Shown piece by piece: positions 16,340-26,070 of a DNA stretch of 64,000 nt. Below the pieces are notes generated by a model. That model had not been told where the DNA came from. It saw only the letters and a list, made by a program, of their open reading frames with translations, and did no database searches. Numbering within the stretch: the first letter of the stretch is position 1; each line of letters opens with the position of its first letter. This stretch comes from Onthomorpha sp937906975 (GTDB taxonomy: Bacteria > Bacteroidota > Bacteroidia > Bacteroidales > P3), in assembly GCA_045614605.1 (NCBI GenBank), contig JAZLDH010000023.1, forward strand, positions 1 to 64,000, read 5' to 3'. The position numbers were made by a program, and so were the translations under genes.

Positions 16340-18442
16340 TTATTTTATTAAACCTCTGTTTCTTAATATTGCATTTAAGTCTGGTTCTGCTCCGCGGAAA
16401 TCAACGTATAGTTCCATTGCATTTTTTGTGCTTCCGCTGCTTAATAATATTTTAAACTTACCTGCTGTTGTTGGGTCGAATATGTCGCCTGTTTGTTTGA
16501 AGGCTTCAAAGGCATCTGCGTCTAATGTTTCGCTCCAAGTGTATGAATAGTAGCCTGCGCTATATCCTCCATCGCCAAAGCAGTGTGAGAAGTAAGTTGA
16601 ACGGTAGCGTGGTGGAATTTGTGTTAGCATTCCTATTTTTTCCATCGCTTGTTTTTCCATTTCTTGTGTGTTTACTTTTTCTCCTGCTTTTACTGAGTGG
16701 AAACACATGTCAAGATATGATGCTGCTAATATTTCGCTGAAGTTAAATCCTTGGTTGAAGTTGCCTGCTGCTTCCATTTTTGCAACTATTTCTTGTGGTA
16801 TCACTTCGCCTTTTTCGTTTTTAGCATACATTTGTAATACTTCTGGTTGCATGCACCAGTGTTCTAAGATTTGTGATGGTAATTCAACAAAGTCTCTTGC
16901 TACGTTTGTTCCTGATACTGATGGATATGTACAGTTAGATAATAATTGGTGGATTGCGTGTCCCATTTCGTGGAATACTGTTAGGGCTTCGTCTGCTGTA
17001 AGTGTTGTTGCTCCACTTGGAGATTTTGCATAGTTGAAGCATACTGTGATTATTGGTGTTATGTTTTTATCTCCTTGACGTGATTGTCCTCTGTATTCAT
17101 TACACCATGCGCCAGCGCTTTTGCTTTCTCTTGTATAAGGGTCCCAGTATAGGATTCCTACGTGTTCTCCTTTTTCGTTCTTTGCTTCAAATACTAAAAC
17201 GTCTTCTGCATATACTGATATGTCTTTTCTTTCTTCAAAGCTAATGCCATATAGTTTTGTTAATACGTCAAAACATCCTTGTCTTACTTTGTTGATTTCA
17301 AAGTATGGACGTGTTGATTCTGCATCAAAGCTATATTTTTGTTGGCGTACTTTTTCTGCATAGTAGTACATATCCCATGCTTCTAATTGTGCTCCTGGTA
17401 CGTCTTTTGATAATAATGCTTGGAATTGTGCTGCTTCTTCTTTTGCAACTTTTACAGAGTATGATAGTAGGTTTTCTAATAGGCTAAATACGTTTTTAGG
17501 TTCTTTTGCCATTCTTTCTTCTAATTGATAGTGTGCGAATGTTTCGTATCCTAAGATTTGTGCTTTTTGAGCTCTAAGTTCAGCCATTTTTGCTACAAGT
17601 TCGTTGTTGTCGGTTTCGCCTCCGTTGTTGCAACGATTTGTTCTTGCAAGGAAGATTTCTTTTCTTAAATCTCTGTTGTCAGCGTATGTAACAAAAGGTA
17701 TGAATGATGGATTGTCAAGTGTGAATATCCATTTTCCTTCTTGTCCTTTATCTTTTGCTAATGCTGCTGCTTTTTCGATTTCGCCTTGTGGTAGGCCTTT
17801 AAGGTTTTCTTCTTTGTCTATTACTAATTGGTATGCTTTTGTTTCTTGAAGAAGATTTGCATCGAATTTTGCTTCTACTTTTGTTAGTTCTGCATTTACT
17901 TTTCTTAATTCTTCTTGTTTTGCTGCGTCAAGTAATGCTCCTGAACGTACGAATTTGTTGTAGGTTTTTTCTAATAATGCAAGTTGTTCGCCTGTGTAGT
18001 TTTGATTGTCTTTTGCATCGTAAACTTTTTTGATTTTAGCGAATAAGTCTGCATTCATTGAAACGTTGTCTGAATGTGTCGCCATCATTGGTCCTACTTT
18101 TTCGTGTACTTTTTGTAATTCTTTAGATGTGTTTGCTGCCATCATGTTGTAGTACACTCCTGCAATTTTTGAAAGAGTTGCTCCTGCATAATCTAACGCT
18201 GCTATTGTGTTTTCGAAGTTTGGTTCTTCTGCATTGTCGATTATTGCTTGGATTTCTTTGTTGTGTTCTTCCATTGCTACTTCAAAGGCTGGCAAATAAT
18301 GCTCTACTTTGATTTTTTCAAATGGTGCTGTTTCAAATGGGGTGTCCCATTGTTGTAACAAAGGATTGTCTGTGGCTTGTTTTTGAGAACAAGACGCTAA
18401 TACAAGTCCTGCTGCTAAGATTGTCATAAGTGTTTTTCTCAT
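16340..18442 (-). CDS. M3 family peptidyl-dipeptidase (Dcp-like) lipoprotein
   Basis: Zinc oligopeptidase that removes C-terminal dipeptides. The 700-residue protein begins with a lipoprotein signal (MRKTLMTILAAGLVLASCSQ; lipobox LASC), so it is anchored in an envelope membrane. The M3 active site is HEMGH at residues 491-495 with the third ligand in FVELPSQ (Glu520). The flanking sequences (WDMYYYAEK, YRSTYFSHCF, GYYSYTWSE) are typical. It is the last gene of the minus-strand run tpiA-prmA-unknown-plsY-dcp, 28 bases after plsY. Confidence 0.95.
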   Translation of the reverse strand: MRKTLMTILAAGLVLASCSQKQATDNPLLQQWDTPFETAPFEKIKVEHYLPAFEVAMEEHNKEIQAIIDNAEEPNFENTIAALDYAGATLSKIAGVYYNMMAANTSKELQKVHEKVGPMMATHSDNVSMNADLFAKIKKVYDAKDNQNYTGEQLALLEKTYNKFVRSGALLDAAKQEELRKVNAELTKVEAKFDANLLQETKAYQLVIDKEENLKGLPQGEIEKAAALAKDKGQEGKWIFTLDNPSFIPFVTYADNRDLRKEIFLARTNRCNNGGETDNNELVAKMAELRAQKAQILGYETFAHYQLEERMAKEPKNVFSLLENLLSYSVKVAKEEAAQFQALLSKDVPGAQLEAWDMYYYAEKVRQQKYSFDAESTRPYFEINKVRQGCFDVLTKLYGISFEERKDISVYAEDVLVFEAKNEKGEHVGILYWDPYTRESKSAGAWCNEYRGQSRQGDKNITPIITVCFNYAKSPSGATTLTADEALTVFHEMGHAIHQLLSNCTYPSVSGTNVARDFVELPSQILEHWCMQPEVLQMYAKNEKGEVIPQEIVAKMEAAGNFNQGFNFSEILAASYLDMCFHSVKAGEKVNTQEMEKQAMEKIGMLTQIPPRYRSTYFSHCFGDGGYSAGYYSYTWSETLDADAFEAFKQTGDIFDPTTAGKFKILLSSGSTKNAMELYVDFRGAEPDLNAILRNRGLIK

Positions 18443-18470
18443 ACTTTTATTTTTTTTAATTATTATTTTT

Positions 18471-19139
18471 TTAATCTACTGTTTTTTTGAATTTGAATTT
18501 TGGTTCTTCGTGGTTGAGTAGTCGTTTTATGTTTTTTCTATGTGTCCATATTATGAATATTGCTACCAATACGGCAAATATCATTTGAACTAAATCAATT
18601 TTTTCGTGCATGAAAAGACATCGTCCACAATAGAAAATAGGAAATGAAATAGCTGCGCTCATTGATGATAAGGATACATAATGAGAAAGAATGAATACTA
18701 CTATAAATACTGCTAATACGAGAGGTATTATCTTTATAAATAGTCCTATTACTATTCCAAGCATTGTCGCAACTCCTTTTCCTCCTTTGAATCCTGCAAA
18801 GATTGGTAGTGCGTGTCCGATTACGCAAAGTATTCCTATGCCTAATTGATAAAATATCAAATAATCGGTTCCTATTAGTTCTACTCCAAAGATTCTTGAT
18901 AGATAAATAGCAAACCAACCTTTGAAAGCGTCAATGCAAAGTACAAATACACCTGGAAGTAATCCCAAAACTCTTATTGTGTTTGTTGCTCCTGCGTTTT
19001 TGCTACCTTTTTCTCTTACATCTATTCCGTAAAACGACTTTCCTATCCAAACAGCTGAGGGAATTGAACCTAAAAGGTATGCAATTATTCCTCCTATTAT
19101 TAGGGCTAATATTACGGGTATTGTGATTGTGATTGTCAT
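18471..19139 (-). CDS. plsY: Acyl-phosphate:glycerol-3-phosphate acyltransferase PlsY
   Basis: Integral membrane enzyme for the first acylation of glycerol 3-phosphate in phospholipid synthesis. The 222 residues include several membrane helices, the N-terminal motif LLGSIPSAVWIG, the glycerol-phosphate loop GSKNAGATNTIRVLG, and the FKGGKGVAT motif near residue 120. It starts 1 base after the 1509-residue gene upstream, so the two are tightly coupled. Confidence 0.96.
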   Translation of the reverse strand: MTITITIPVILALIIGGIIAYLLGSIPSAVWIGKSFYGIDVREKGSKNAGATNTIRVLGLLPGVFVLCIDAFKGWFAIYLSRIFGVELIGTDYLIFYQLGIGILCVIGHALPIFAGFKGGKGVATMLGIVIGLFIKIIPLVLAVFIVVFILSHYVSLSSMSAAISFPIFYCGRCLFMHEKIDLVQMIFAVLVAIFIIWTHRKNIKRLLNHEEPKFKFKKTVD

Positions 19140-19140
19140 C

Positions 19141-22100
19141 TTATTCTTCCTCCTCTTCTTGATCTGGTTCTACATATTCTTCTTCTTGTCCTAACTCAAT
19201 GGTTCTAATGAAGTTTCGTTTTTGAGCTGGTGTTGCAACTCTATATACGTATATCTTTCCGTTTGATGTTTTAAATTCTCTGTCATCTCTTGGAATTTCG
19301 TTAATCATTTCGTTGATTGTTTCGTTAGATGAAAGAACATCAAGTGCGGAACCATTGTATTCTATGTAATACCAATGATCTGGACTTGCTTCTATGTAAA
19401 TTTTTAGTGTTGGTGCTAAAGCTCCTTTTTGTAGTTGTATGCGTGTTCTAATTTCGCGATTGACTTGGTATTTTCCTACTGTTCCTAATTTGAAGTTGCC
19501 TTTACCTATGTAAGAGCGTAACACAGGATCCCATTCCAATTGCACTTGAGGGAAGAAGATTTTGTTTTTCATTTGTTTTGGAATGTCTTTCCATTCTCCT
19601 GTTGCAAGTAAATCTACATACCATTCTTCTCCGTCTTCTTCTCCTAATAAGTAGTACAAGTATTTCTTGTAGCCTGAGGTTTCTATTTCAAATTGTGTTA
19701 GATTTAAGTCTTCGTATAGTTCTAATCCTATTAGGTCTATGATTTTTTCATCAAAAGGAAAATCAAGTGCTAAGGCCATTTTTAGTTTTGCTTCGCCTTC
19801 TGAATTTACTGATACTGTACCATAGTTGTTTGTTTTTAGTAAATCTGTTGGTAAGAAGCCTAAGTTTATTTGTCCTTCTCCATCTGAGTTGCAATTTGTT
19901 TTGTTAAATGATAGGTATGGCGCCTCTACATTAGAGAAGTCTTCAAGTTTTTCTTTTGAAGCTACGTAATATTTATTTTGCTCTTTTATGTAGGTTAAGA
20001 ATCCTTTTGATTTTAACATTACATTGTCTTTTTCTTCGTCATAGGTTAAGAAGGTTGGTCGTGCTTCTAAGTTTGCTTCATTAAACATTATAGATGTTGT
20101 TACTCTTCTGCCATCTATGTCCTCTGGAGCTTCAGAAATAGGAATGTAAATGTGTTTTGGATCTAATTTTGCTGAGAATTTAATCCATGCTGAGCCGTCT
20201 GCATAACAATTTGTTGATAGTTGAACTCCTCCGTCAAACAAATAATTTGAATCAATAGCGTTTAGAGTTACATTTCCAAAGAAACCAAATGCAGAACTTA
20301 ATTGTAGAGGTTCATCTTTTGCGATTGCTCCTTTACCAACTGTGTGTCCGCTCAATGGATTTATCTCTTTTAAGAATATTTGGTGTTTTTTGTTGTCCTC
20401 ATCTATGTAATCAATATATCCATTTGCAGAATAAAGTTTTGCAGATTCGATGAAAATTCTCGCTTGATAGATTTCGTGTATTTTGTTTTGTGTGTTTGCT
20501 AAAATTTTCACATCATCTAATGTGTCCATTTGCGCACCTGGATAAATAGTAAGGCTACCATCAGATGGTCTTACTGCAATATCAGCACATTTTACAACGT
20601 AAACATCTTCTGTGAATAGTTTGTTGCTGTTTAAATCAACAAATGCTTTTGGTGAATTGAAACTAAATCCTCCTTGATTAGGGTGTTGTGATACGAATTT
20701 AGCACCTGGGTGTGGTAAATCCACTGTTTCTTTAAGTGGCTTGCTTGCAAAATCTCCAATTTTTGGTGATTGAGTATCCAAAAGAGCTAACAATTTAGAT
20801 TGCATTCCCCATTCAAATTTGTCAATGTAACAAGCATATTGCAAAAATGGTAATTCGTTCTTGGTTACTCCGTCATTTACTGTGAAATATCCCTTTTGCT
20901 CAGTGAAATCTACAATAGATTTTATGTTATTTGAAGTAAAGGCAGTGGAATTTCCATCTAATGCACTTATAGTTACAAGAGAGGTGTCAGCTGCGTATGA
21001 TTTTTGTCCAAAGCGTGTGTAGTCTGAGGCAACGGTTAGCTCTTCGCTTTTAGTTTTTCCTTGACCTGTTAATCCTTTTGGCGAAACAATTAATGAGCCA
21101 CTATGAAATGCTGCAGAATCATACATGGCGAATGGTTCTGTCTTTTGTTCTATTAACATATAATCGGATTTCGGATACCAATGTTCTTGTGCTATGGTTG
21201 TGTATGCGTCAGCAAAAGCAACGCTTGCACCTACTGCTCCTTTTGAGAAGGTGTTAAATTTTTCTGTTTCGCAGAACATAGAGTCAGGGTGTAGGACAAA
21301 CATTTTTGAATGCGTTCTTGATGCAAGGTAATCTAAGTATCCTGTTGCTAAAAGCCCATTACAACTTAGGTCTATTGTTTTATAAATTTGTCCTTTACCA
21401 CCGTATGTTGGCATTCCCGCAGATGGTGTTTCTATCTTAAAGCCTAAGGAATAGTCTTTCATAACTTTAAGAGGTTGTGTTATGTCTTCAAAAATTCCTG
21501 CCGACTTAAATACTCCTGTGAAAAAGACACTATCTGTTCTAAACTTATATAGATTTCTAACTTCAAAAGGATCTACCTTGTAATAGAAGCTATCTCTTTT
21601 GTAAACTCCATTTTGAATGTTTTCGTAGTCATAATAAACATAGCTTTCTGTCAAAGAAGAAAGGATTGGATAGTTTTTCAATTTCTTTATACTACTTTTA
21701 TTATTTGGAGCATCTATTAAAAGTTTACATTGTAAGTCTTGGATAGGGGTTTGTATCATTACAAATTTTGTAGTGTCTTCAAACAAATGTACAAAGAAGT
21801 TTAAACTATCTACATCTGGTAAATCGATTGAGAAGTTATCGTAAGAGAATTTGTAATTCTTACCACTCAAAGTAAATAACCCTGCTTTTATGTCGCCATC
21901 AAATTCAAAATTTCTGTTTTTCTTCATTTTGATAGACCCATTCTTAGGACGAATTACAACATCGTGTGTATCACTTAAAGTAAACGTTTTGATACCATTC
22001 ATTTGTAAGTCCATATCAGAGGTATTCAAAACAATATTTGGCTCGCCCTTTGTTGCAGAAATGAAACGCAAAGCATCGTAATCTATTTTCTTTGTTTTTG

Positions 22101-23670
22101 ATAAGATATAGTCATACAATTTTTGTTTTACAATAGCAGTTTCTCTGTAACTTTCATAGACAATGAAACCGTTTAACGCCAAATTCATAAGCATTAACTT
22201 AGCTTGCACCTCGTCTAACTTTATGAATTTTGCAAATTGTTTTACAGTAAATTCATTTTTCTTGTAAGTGTCTGTAAATTGTTTAACCTTGTAAAGAGGA
22301 TTGACAGATTCTATTCCTTGAAGTTCTCTCCATTTTTCTTCAGAGAAGTAGTTGTTACTTTCAATTATGGCAAAGGCTTCACGTTTTGGTCCTCTTATCG
22401 CACTAAATTCAATGTTCATATCGTCCAAATGCACATATACTGCTTCGGTGTAAATATCCACGCAGTGATATGAATCAACCCACGGACTAGCTGAAATACC
22501 TTCTCTATAATCTGTGAAAGATAATTGACGGGTTGATTGATTGAAATTTAGTTTTGTACTAGGGTGATAAATAGAGTCGTTGTTTGTGTAAATCACAACT
22601 TTACAATCTTTTGTGATGATACCTGTTTTGCTAAAAGGGTGTTCTATTGCAGAGGCTCTTACATAGATTTTACCATTTTTATAAAAGCGTAATTCGGCAG
22701 GCGTCAAGACATCTCCTGTACCTGCTATAGTTCCTCCTTGTTGAGTGAAGCCTCCTACATAATCAACATCAGGATAAAGATTTTTTATTATTTCTGCTTT
22801 TTGATAAGAAATGAATTTAGGATATGTTTCCTTTGATTTCTTATCACTACATCTGTCTTCAAAACTTCCTTTTAGTTTATAAGAAAAATATTCCTTGTTT
22901 GTAAAAGAAACGCTATCGGCAAATAAATAAGCTTTGTTTAGACTTGCACCATAATTACTCAATTCCACAAAAACATCATCTTGAGGAAGACCTAATTTAC
23001 CCCAATTAACAACACCACCTTTACCTTCCCAGTAATTATCTTTTAAATATAATTGTCCTAATGTAGAATATATTGTATTAGAGTCTTGTTGTGAACGATA
23101 AGTTAGGTCAATTTCGCTTGTAAAATCGGCATATACACCTCGTTCTTTATCATTTTTGAAAACATATCCGCCTGCATCTCCAATATACCAAGCAACATTT
23201 TTAGATTTATATAAATAACCCTCTTCAAGTAGCAGTAAAGTGTTTTCCACTATTTGATTAAAGACTTTTATATTATGCTTTTCTATGCAGTTTTGCATAG
23301 ATTTTAACCATTGATTATAACTTTCTTGTGATTGATTAGAGGATTTAAAAGCAACTTGCGTTTTAAGAAATTCATATAAGCCAGTTCTTGTTCTAATGTT
23401 TTTCTTATACATAGTTTGCGTTAGTTTGGCAATATCATTTCTTTGTTGCACATTGATTTCAGTCCAAGATTGCTCAAAGGTTGTTAATAATTGCACAAAA
23501 TCTTTCTTTGCATCAGCCTTCAAGTTTACATCAGAATCTACCAACTCTTTAAGTTCTTTAATGTAACTATCGGTTTGTCCAGAAAAACCTTTAAACTTCT
23601 GAGCGTTTACATTTACTGCTCCTACCAAAAGAAAAATTAGTAATAAAGTACTGCTTAATAATTTTTTCAT
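19141..23670 (-). CDS. Very large exported protein of unknown function
   Basis: This 1509-residue protein has a signal peptide (MKKLLSSTLLLIFLLVGAVNVNAQ). After a helical N-terminal segment (to about residue 170) the sequence is strand-rich and repetitive in style, with many Asn, Asp, Tyr and Phe residues. The C-terminus is a strongly acidic tail rich in Glu (last 20 residues). No lipobox and no T9SS domain are seen. I do not recognise the family. It sits 1 base upstream of plsY and 9 bases after prmA in a housekeeping operon, so it may act in envelope or lipid assembly, but that is a guess from position only. Confidence 0.75.
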   Translation of the reverse strand: MKKLLSSTLLLIFLLVGAVNVNAQKFKGFSGQTDSYIKELKELVDSDVNLKADAKKDFVQLLTTFEQSWTEINVQQRNDIAKLTQTMYKKNIRTRTGLYEFLKTQVAFKSSNQSQESYNQWLKSMQNCIEKHNIKVFNQIVENTLLLLEEGYLYKSKNVAWYIGDAGGYVFKNDKERGVYADFTSEIDLTYRSQQDSNTIYSTLGQLYLKDNYWEGKGGVVNWGKLGLPQDDVFVELSNYGASLNKAYLFADSVSFTNKEYFSYKLKGSFEDRCSDKKSKETYPKFISYQKAEIIKNLYPDVDYVGGFTQQGGTIAGTGDVLTPAELRFYKNGKIYVRASAIEHPFSKTGIITKDCKVVIYTNNDSIYHPSTKLNFNQSTRQLSFTDYREGISASPWVDSYHCVDIYTEAVYVHLDDMNIEFSAIRGPKREAFAIIESNNYFSEEKWRELQGIESVNPLYKVKQFTDTYKKNEFTVKQFAKFIKLDEVQAKLMLMNLALNGFIVYESYRETAIVKQKLYDYILSKTKKIDYDALRFISATKGEPNIVLNTSDMDLQMNGIKTFTLSDTHDVVIRPKNGSIKMKKNRNFEFDGDIKAGLFTLSGKNYKFSYDNFSIDLPDVDSLNFFVHLFEDTTKFVMIQTPIQDLQCKLLIDAPNNKSSIKKLKNYPILSSLTESYVYYDYENIQNGVYKRDSFYYKVDPFEVRNLYKFRTDSVFFTGVFKSAGIFEDITQPLKVMKDYSLGFKIETPSAGMPTYGGKGQIYKTIDLSCNGLLATGYLDYLASRTHSKMFVLHPDSMFCETEKFNTFSKGAVGASVAFADAYTTIAQEHWYPKSDYMLIEQKTEPFAMYDSAAFHSGSLIVSPKGLTGQGKTKSEELTVASDYTRFGQKSYAADTSLVTISALDGNSTAFTSNNIKSIVDFTEQKGYFTVNDGVTKNELPFLQYACYIDKFEWGMQSKLLALLDTQSPKIGDFASKPLKETVDLPHPGAKFVSQHPNQGGFSFNSPKAFVDLNSNKLFTEDVYVVKCADIAVRPSDGSLTIYPGAQMDTLDDVKILANTQNKIHEIYQARIFIESAKLYSANGYIDYIDEDNKKHQIFLKEINPLSGHTVGKGAIAKDEPLQLSSAFGFFGNVTLNAIDSNYLFDGGVQLSTNCYADGSAWIKFSAKLDPKHIYIPISEAPEDIDGRRVTTSIMFNEANLEARPTFLTYDEEKDNVMLKSKGFLTYIKEQNKYYVASKEKLEDFSNVEAPYLSFNKTNCNSDGEGQINLGFLPTDLLKTNNYGTVSVNSEGEAKLKMALALDFPFDEKIIDLIGLELYEDLNLTQFEIETSGYKKYLYYLLGEEDGEEWYVDLLATGEWKDIPKQMKNKIFFPQVQLEWDPVLRSYIGKGNFKLGTVGKYQVNREIRTRIQLQKGALAPTLKIYIEASPDHWYYIEYNGSALDVLSSNETINEMINEIPRDDREFKTSNGKIYVYRVATPAQKRNFIRTIELGQEEEYVEPDQEEEEE

Positions 23671-23679
23671 TTCCTCGAT

Positions 23680-24549
23680 TTATTTATTTTTTTTAATAAG
23701 TCGCATTGCGGCCCAATTATCTTTTGTTTCCACATTGGTCAATTCAAAGCCTAATTCTTTGCATTCTGCTTCCAAAATATTGACATCTTGAGAGTAAAAA
23801 CCGCTTAAAAACAATATTCCACCCTCTTCGATAGATTTGCTATAGGTTTGCATATCAGCCAAAAGGATATTGCGATTGATGTTAGCAAAGAAAATATCAA
23901 ATTTCTCATTTTCATCAAGCAAACTCGCATCTCCCAAAAGCACATCTACAGAAACAGAATTTCTCTTTGCATTTTCTTTTGCATTTTCTGCTGCCCAAAT
24001 ATCAATATCAATACCCTTAGCATAAGAGGCACCCATTTTCATAGCAAGAATTGCGAAAACACCCGTTCCGCAACCCATATCCATAACTCTTTTGCCTGCA
24101 ATAACTTCCTTTGATATAAAATTGATAATCAAAGATGTGGTTTGATGATGAGCCGTGCCGAAAGACATTTTTGGCTCTATGATTATATCATATTCAACAC
24201 CCTCTTGCTTAGGATTAAACGGAGGTCTCACAACACAAAACTCGCCAAACCTAACAGAAGGATAGTCTTTTTCCCACTCAGCGTTCCAATCCTTTTGCTC
24301 AATCTTTTCTTCCTGATAAGAAATCTCCAAGTTTTCAACAAAACCTAAATTTTCCTCAGCAACACTCTTTACCTCTTGCAAAGAATAGTTCTCTTCAGAA
24401 CAATAAGCCTCAAAACCGCAAGAGGTATCAACAAAACTGTCAAAACCAATTGCGATTAAAGCATCTTTAAATATGTCTGCAATCCACAAACTTTCCTCTT
24501 CCCACTTTTGATTGTGAGAAAGGCAAATATTTAACTTTATATAATACAT
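23680..24549 (-). CDS. prmA: Ribosomal protein L11 methyltransferase
   Basis: SAM-dependent methylation of ribosomal protein L11. Of its 289 residues, the SAM-binding motif VMDMGCGTGVFAI lies near residue 155, preceded by FGTAHHQTT and followed by ANINRNILL, all typical of PrmA. An upstream in-frame start overlaps tpiA. The ATG at 24549, 1 base after the tpiA stop, gives the usual MYYIKLNI start and is preferred. Confidence 0.93.
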   Translation of the reverse strand: MYYIKLNICLSHNQKWEEESLWIADIFKDALIAIGFDSFVDTSCGFEAYCSEENYSLQEVKSVAEENLGFVENLEISYQEEKIEQKDWNAEWEKDYPSVRFGEFCVVRPPFNPKQEGVEYDIIIEPKMSFGTAHHQTTSLIINFISKEVIAGKRVMDMGCGTGVFAILAMKMGASYAKGIDIDIWAAENAKENAKRNSVSVDVLLGDASLLDENEKFDIFFANINRNILLADMQTYSKSIEEGGILFLSGFYSQDVNILEAECKELGFELTNVETKDNWAAMRLIKKNK

Positions 24550-24550
24550 A

Positions 24551-25309
24551 TTAAAAACTACGTGCAATTTCAATAAAGTCGGCACTCTTCAATGCAGCAC
24601 CGCCAATCAATCCGCCATCTACGTCTTGCTGAGCAAATAACTCTCTTGCATTTTTAGGATTGCAACTTCCACCATAAAGAATAGAGATTTCTTGAGCCAC
24701 ATCGTCAGAATATTTCTCAGCAATCAAAGCTCTAATGAAAGCATGCACCTCTTGCGCTTGCTCTTTTGTAGCAGTTTTTCCTGTTCCTATAGCCCAAACA
24801 GGCTCGTATGCGATGACAACCTTTTGAATTTGTTCTTGGTCAAGGTGAAACAAGCCCTCAACAACTTGGGAACGAATAACATCAAAATGTTTTTCAGCCT
24901 CTCTGTCCTCTAATTGTTCTCCAACACACACAATAGGAGTGATAGAAACCTCTAACAACTTATTAACTTTTTCAGCCACGTCTTGGTTAGATTCAAAAAA
25001 GTATTTTCTTCTTTCACTGTGTCCAACAATACAATAATCCATATTCATAGATTGTAGCATCTTAGCAGATACCTCACCTGTGTAAGCTCCATCATCAAAT
25101 TTTGATACATTTTGAGCACCAACGAAAAATTCCACATCCTCTGCTGCGTCTCCAACAAGTTCTAAATAAGGAAAAGGAGGGCAAACCACAACATCAACAT
25201 CTATTGTGTCAAATTCTCTTAAAGCCTCAGCAATGTCAGTAATCAATTCATCTGCATCACTAAAAGATTTATTAGACTTCCAATTTCCTGCTACAATATT
25301 TCTTCTCAT
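24551..25309 (-). CDS. tpiA: Triosephosphate isomerase
   Basis: Interconverts dihydroxyacetone phosphate and glyceraldehyde 3-phosphate. 252 residues with all hallmarks: AGNWKSN near the N-terminus, catalytic His in VGHSERR, catalytic Glu in YEPVWAIGTG, and the phosphate loops LYGGSCNPKN and GLIGGAALK. First gene of the minus-strand operon leading to dcp. Confidence 0.98.
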   Translation of the reverse strand: MRRNIVAGNWKSNKSFSDADELITDIAEALREFDTIDVDVVVCPPFPYLELVGDAAEDVEFFVGAQNVSKFDDGAYTGEVSAKMLQSMNMDYCIVGHSERRKYFFESNQDVAEKVNKLLEVSITPIVCVGEQLEDREAEKHFDVIRSQVVEGLFHLDQEQIQKVVIAYEPVWAIGTGKTATKEQAQEVHAFIRALIAEKYSDDVAQEISILYGGSCNPKNARELFAQQDVDGGLIGGAALKSADFIEIARSF

Positions 25310-25358
25310 AACTAATACTATTTTTAGATTTTTATTTACACTATACTTATAACGTTTG

Positions 25359-25366
25359 CAAAGATA
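25359..25366 (-). promoter_or_regulatory. -7 promoter element for the tpiA operon
   Basis: The minus strand reads TATCTTTG followed by C, 49 bases before the tpiA ATG. The -33 zone falls inside phased array C rather than on a TTTG. Confidence 0.65.
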
Positions 25367-25375
25367 AAAATATTC

Positions 25376-25443
25376 CTAAGGAAAAAAAATTTTTTTCTTA
25401 GGAATATTTTGATAAAGCAAAGAAAAAAAGCAACAATCCTTAG
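25376..25443. repeat. 21-base-phased CWWWG array (array C)
   Basis: Cores CTAAG at 25376, CTTAG at 25397, CAAAG at 25418 and CTTAG at 25439 are exactly 21 bases apart with alternating orientation. The first two arms form a long palindrome. The array covers the space between the tpiA promoter and the terminator of the gene at 25476. Confidence 0.85.
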
Positions 25444-25457
25444 ACTGTTGCTTTTTT
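25423..25457 (-). terminator. Terminator of the barrel gene at 25476-25928
   Basis: AAAAAAGCAACA pairs with TGTTGCTTTTTT across a 10-base loop that contains the last core of array C. It lies 19 bases after the stop codon on the minus strand. Confidence 0.75.
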
Positions 25458-25475
25458 TTCTATGAATAAATGTTC

Positions 25476-25928
25476 TTAGAACAAGTATTTGATTCCGAAA
25501 GCAAATCCTTTTGCATAGAAACCTGTTGTTGGAAGAACTTCAAATGCAGGTCTATAATCTAAAGATATTGCAAGAGGGAAGCTAATAGGAAGTTTCCATT
25601 CAACACCAACGATAGCTTCAACGTCAAGACCAAAAGCCATGTCGTGATCAGCTGTTTGTTTCCAAGTACCAAGTCCAGCACCAAAACCATAATATAAAGT
25701 GAAGTTGCTTCCTAAATCGTGGTTCCATTCGTACAAACCTGCAACTTGGAATCCATAATTGTGAAGATGTCCTCTAAAATCAAGGTTGTTTGCACCCATG
25801 TATTTCTTTACTTGAAGACCAGAGTCAAATCCACCGATAAGACCAACTCCCCAATTTTGGGCTTTAACATTTGATAAAGGCAATAGCGATAAACATGCTA
25901 CAACTGCCAAAAACATAAATTTTTTCAT
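25476..25928 (-). CDS. Small outer-membrane beta-barrel protein
   Basis: The 150-residue protein has a signal peptide (residues 1-23, ending VKAQ) and Gly/aromatic-rich amphipathic strands, for example NWGVGLIGGFDSG, FTLYYGFGAGLGTW and FAFGIKYLF at the very end. The closing strand ends in Phe, as expected for a BamA-inserted barrel. Function is unknown. It has its own promoter and terminator, so it is a single-gene unit. Confidence 0.75.
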   Translation of the reverse strand: MKKFMFLAVVACLSLLPLSNVKAQNWGVGLIGGFDSGLQVKKYMGANNLDFRGHLHNYGFQVAGLYEWNHDLGSNFTLYYGFGAGLGTWKQTADHDMAFGLDVEAIVGVEWKLPISFPLAISLDYRPAFEVLPTTGFYAKGFAFGIKYLF

Positions 25929-25964
25929 GATGTATAAATTTTAATTAGTAAATAAACTCTTCGG

Positions 25965-25995
25965 CAAAGTTAAAGAAAAATATTATTGTTGCAAA
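25965..25995 (-). promoter_or_regulatory. Promoter of the barrel gene
   Basis: On the minus strand, TTTG (25995-25992), 19 bases, then TAACTTTG (25972-25965). Almost exact match to the Bacteroidota consensus, 36 bases before the ATG. Confidence 0.8.
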
Positions 25996-26008
25996 AAATA
26001 TTAAATAA

Positions 26009-26040
26009 AAAAGGTATAAACTTTTTCGTTTATACCTTTT
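26009..26040 (-). terminator. Terminator of the coiled-coil lipoprotein gene
   Basis: AAAAGGTATAAAC and GTTTATACCTTTT flank a 6-base loop, 30 bases after the stop codon at 26071 on the minus strand. Confidence 0.8.
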
Positions 26041-26070
26041 GGTTAATTTAGTTATGTATTTGGTTTTGTT

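Noticed and set aside
16525..18312. A series of plus-strand frames opposite the dcp gene
   Set aside because: They mirror a well-supported M3 peptidase, show Leu/Ser-rich shadow composition and have no motifs or promoters.
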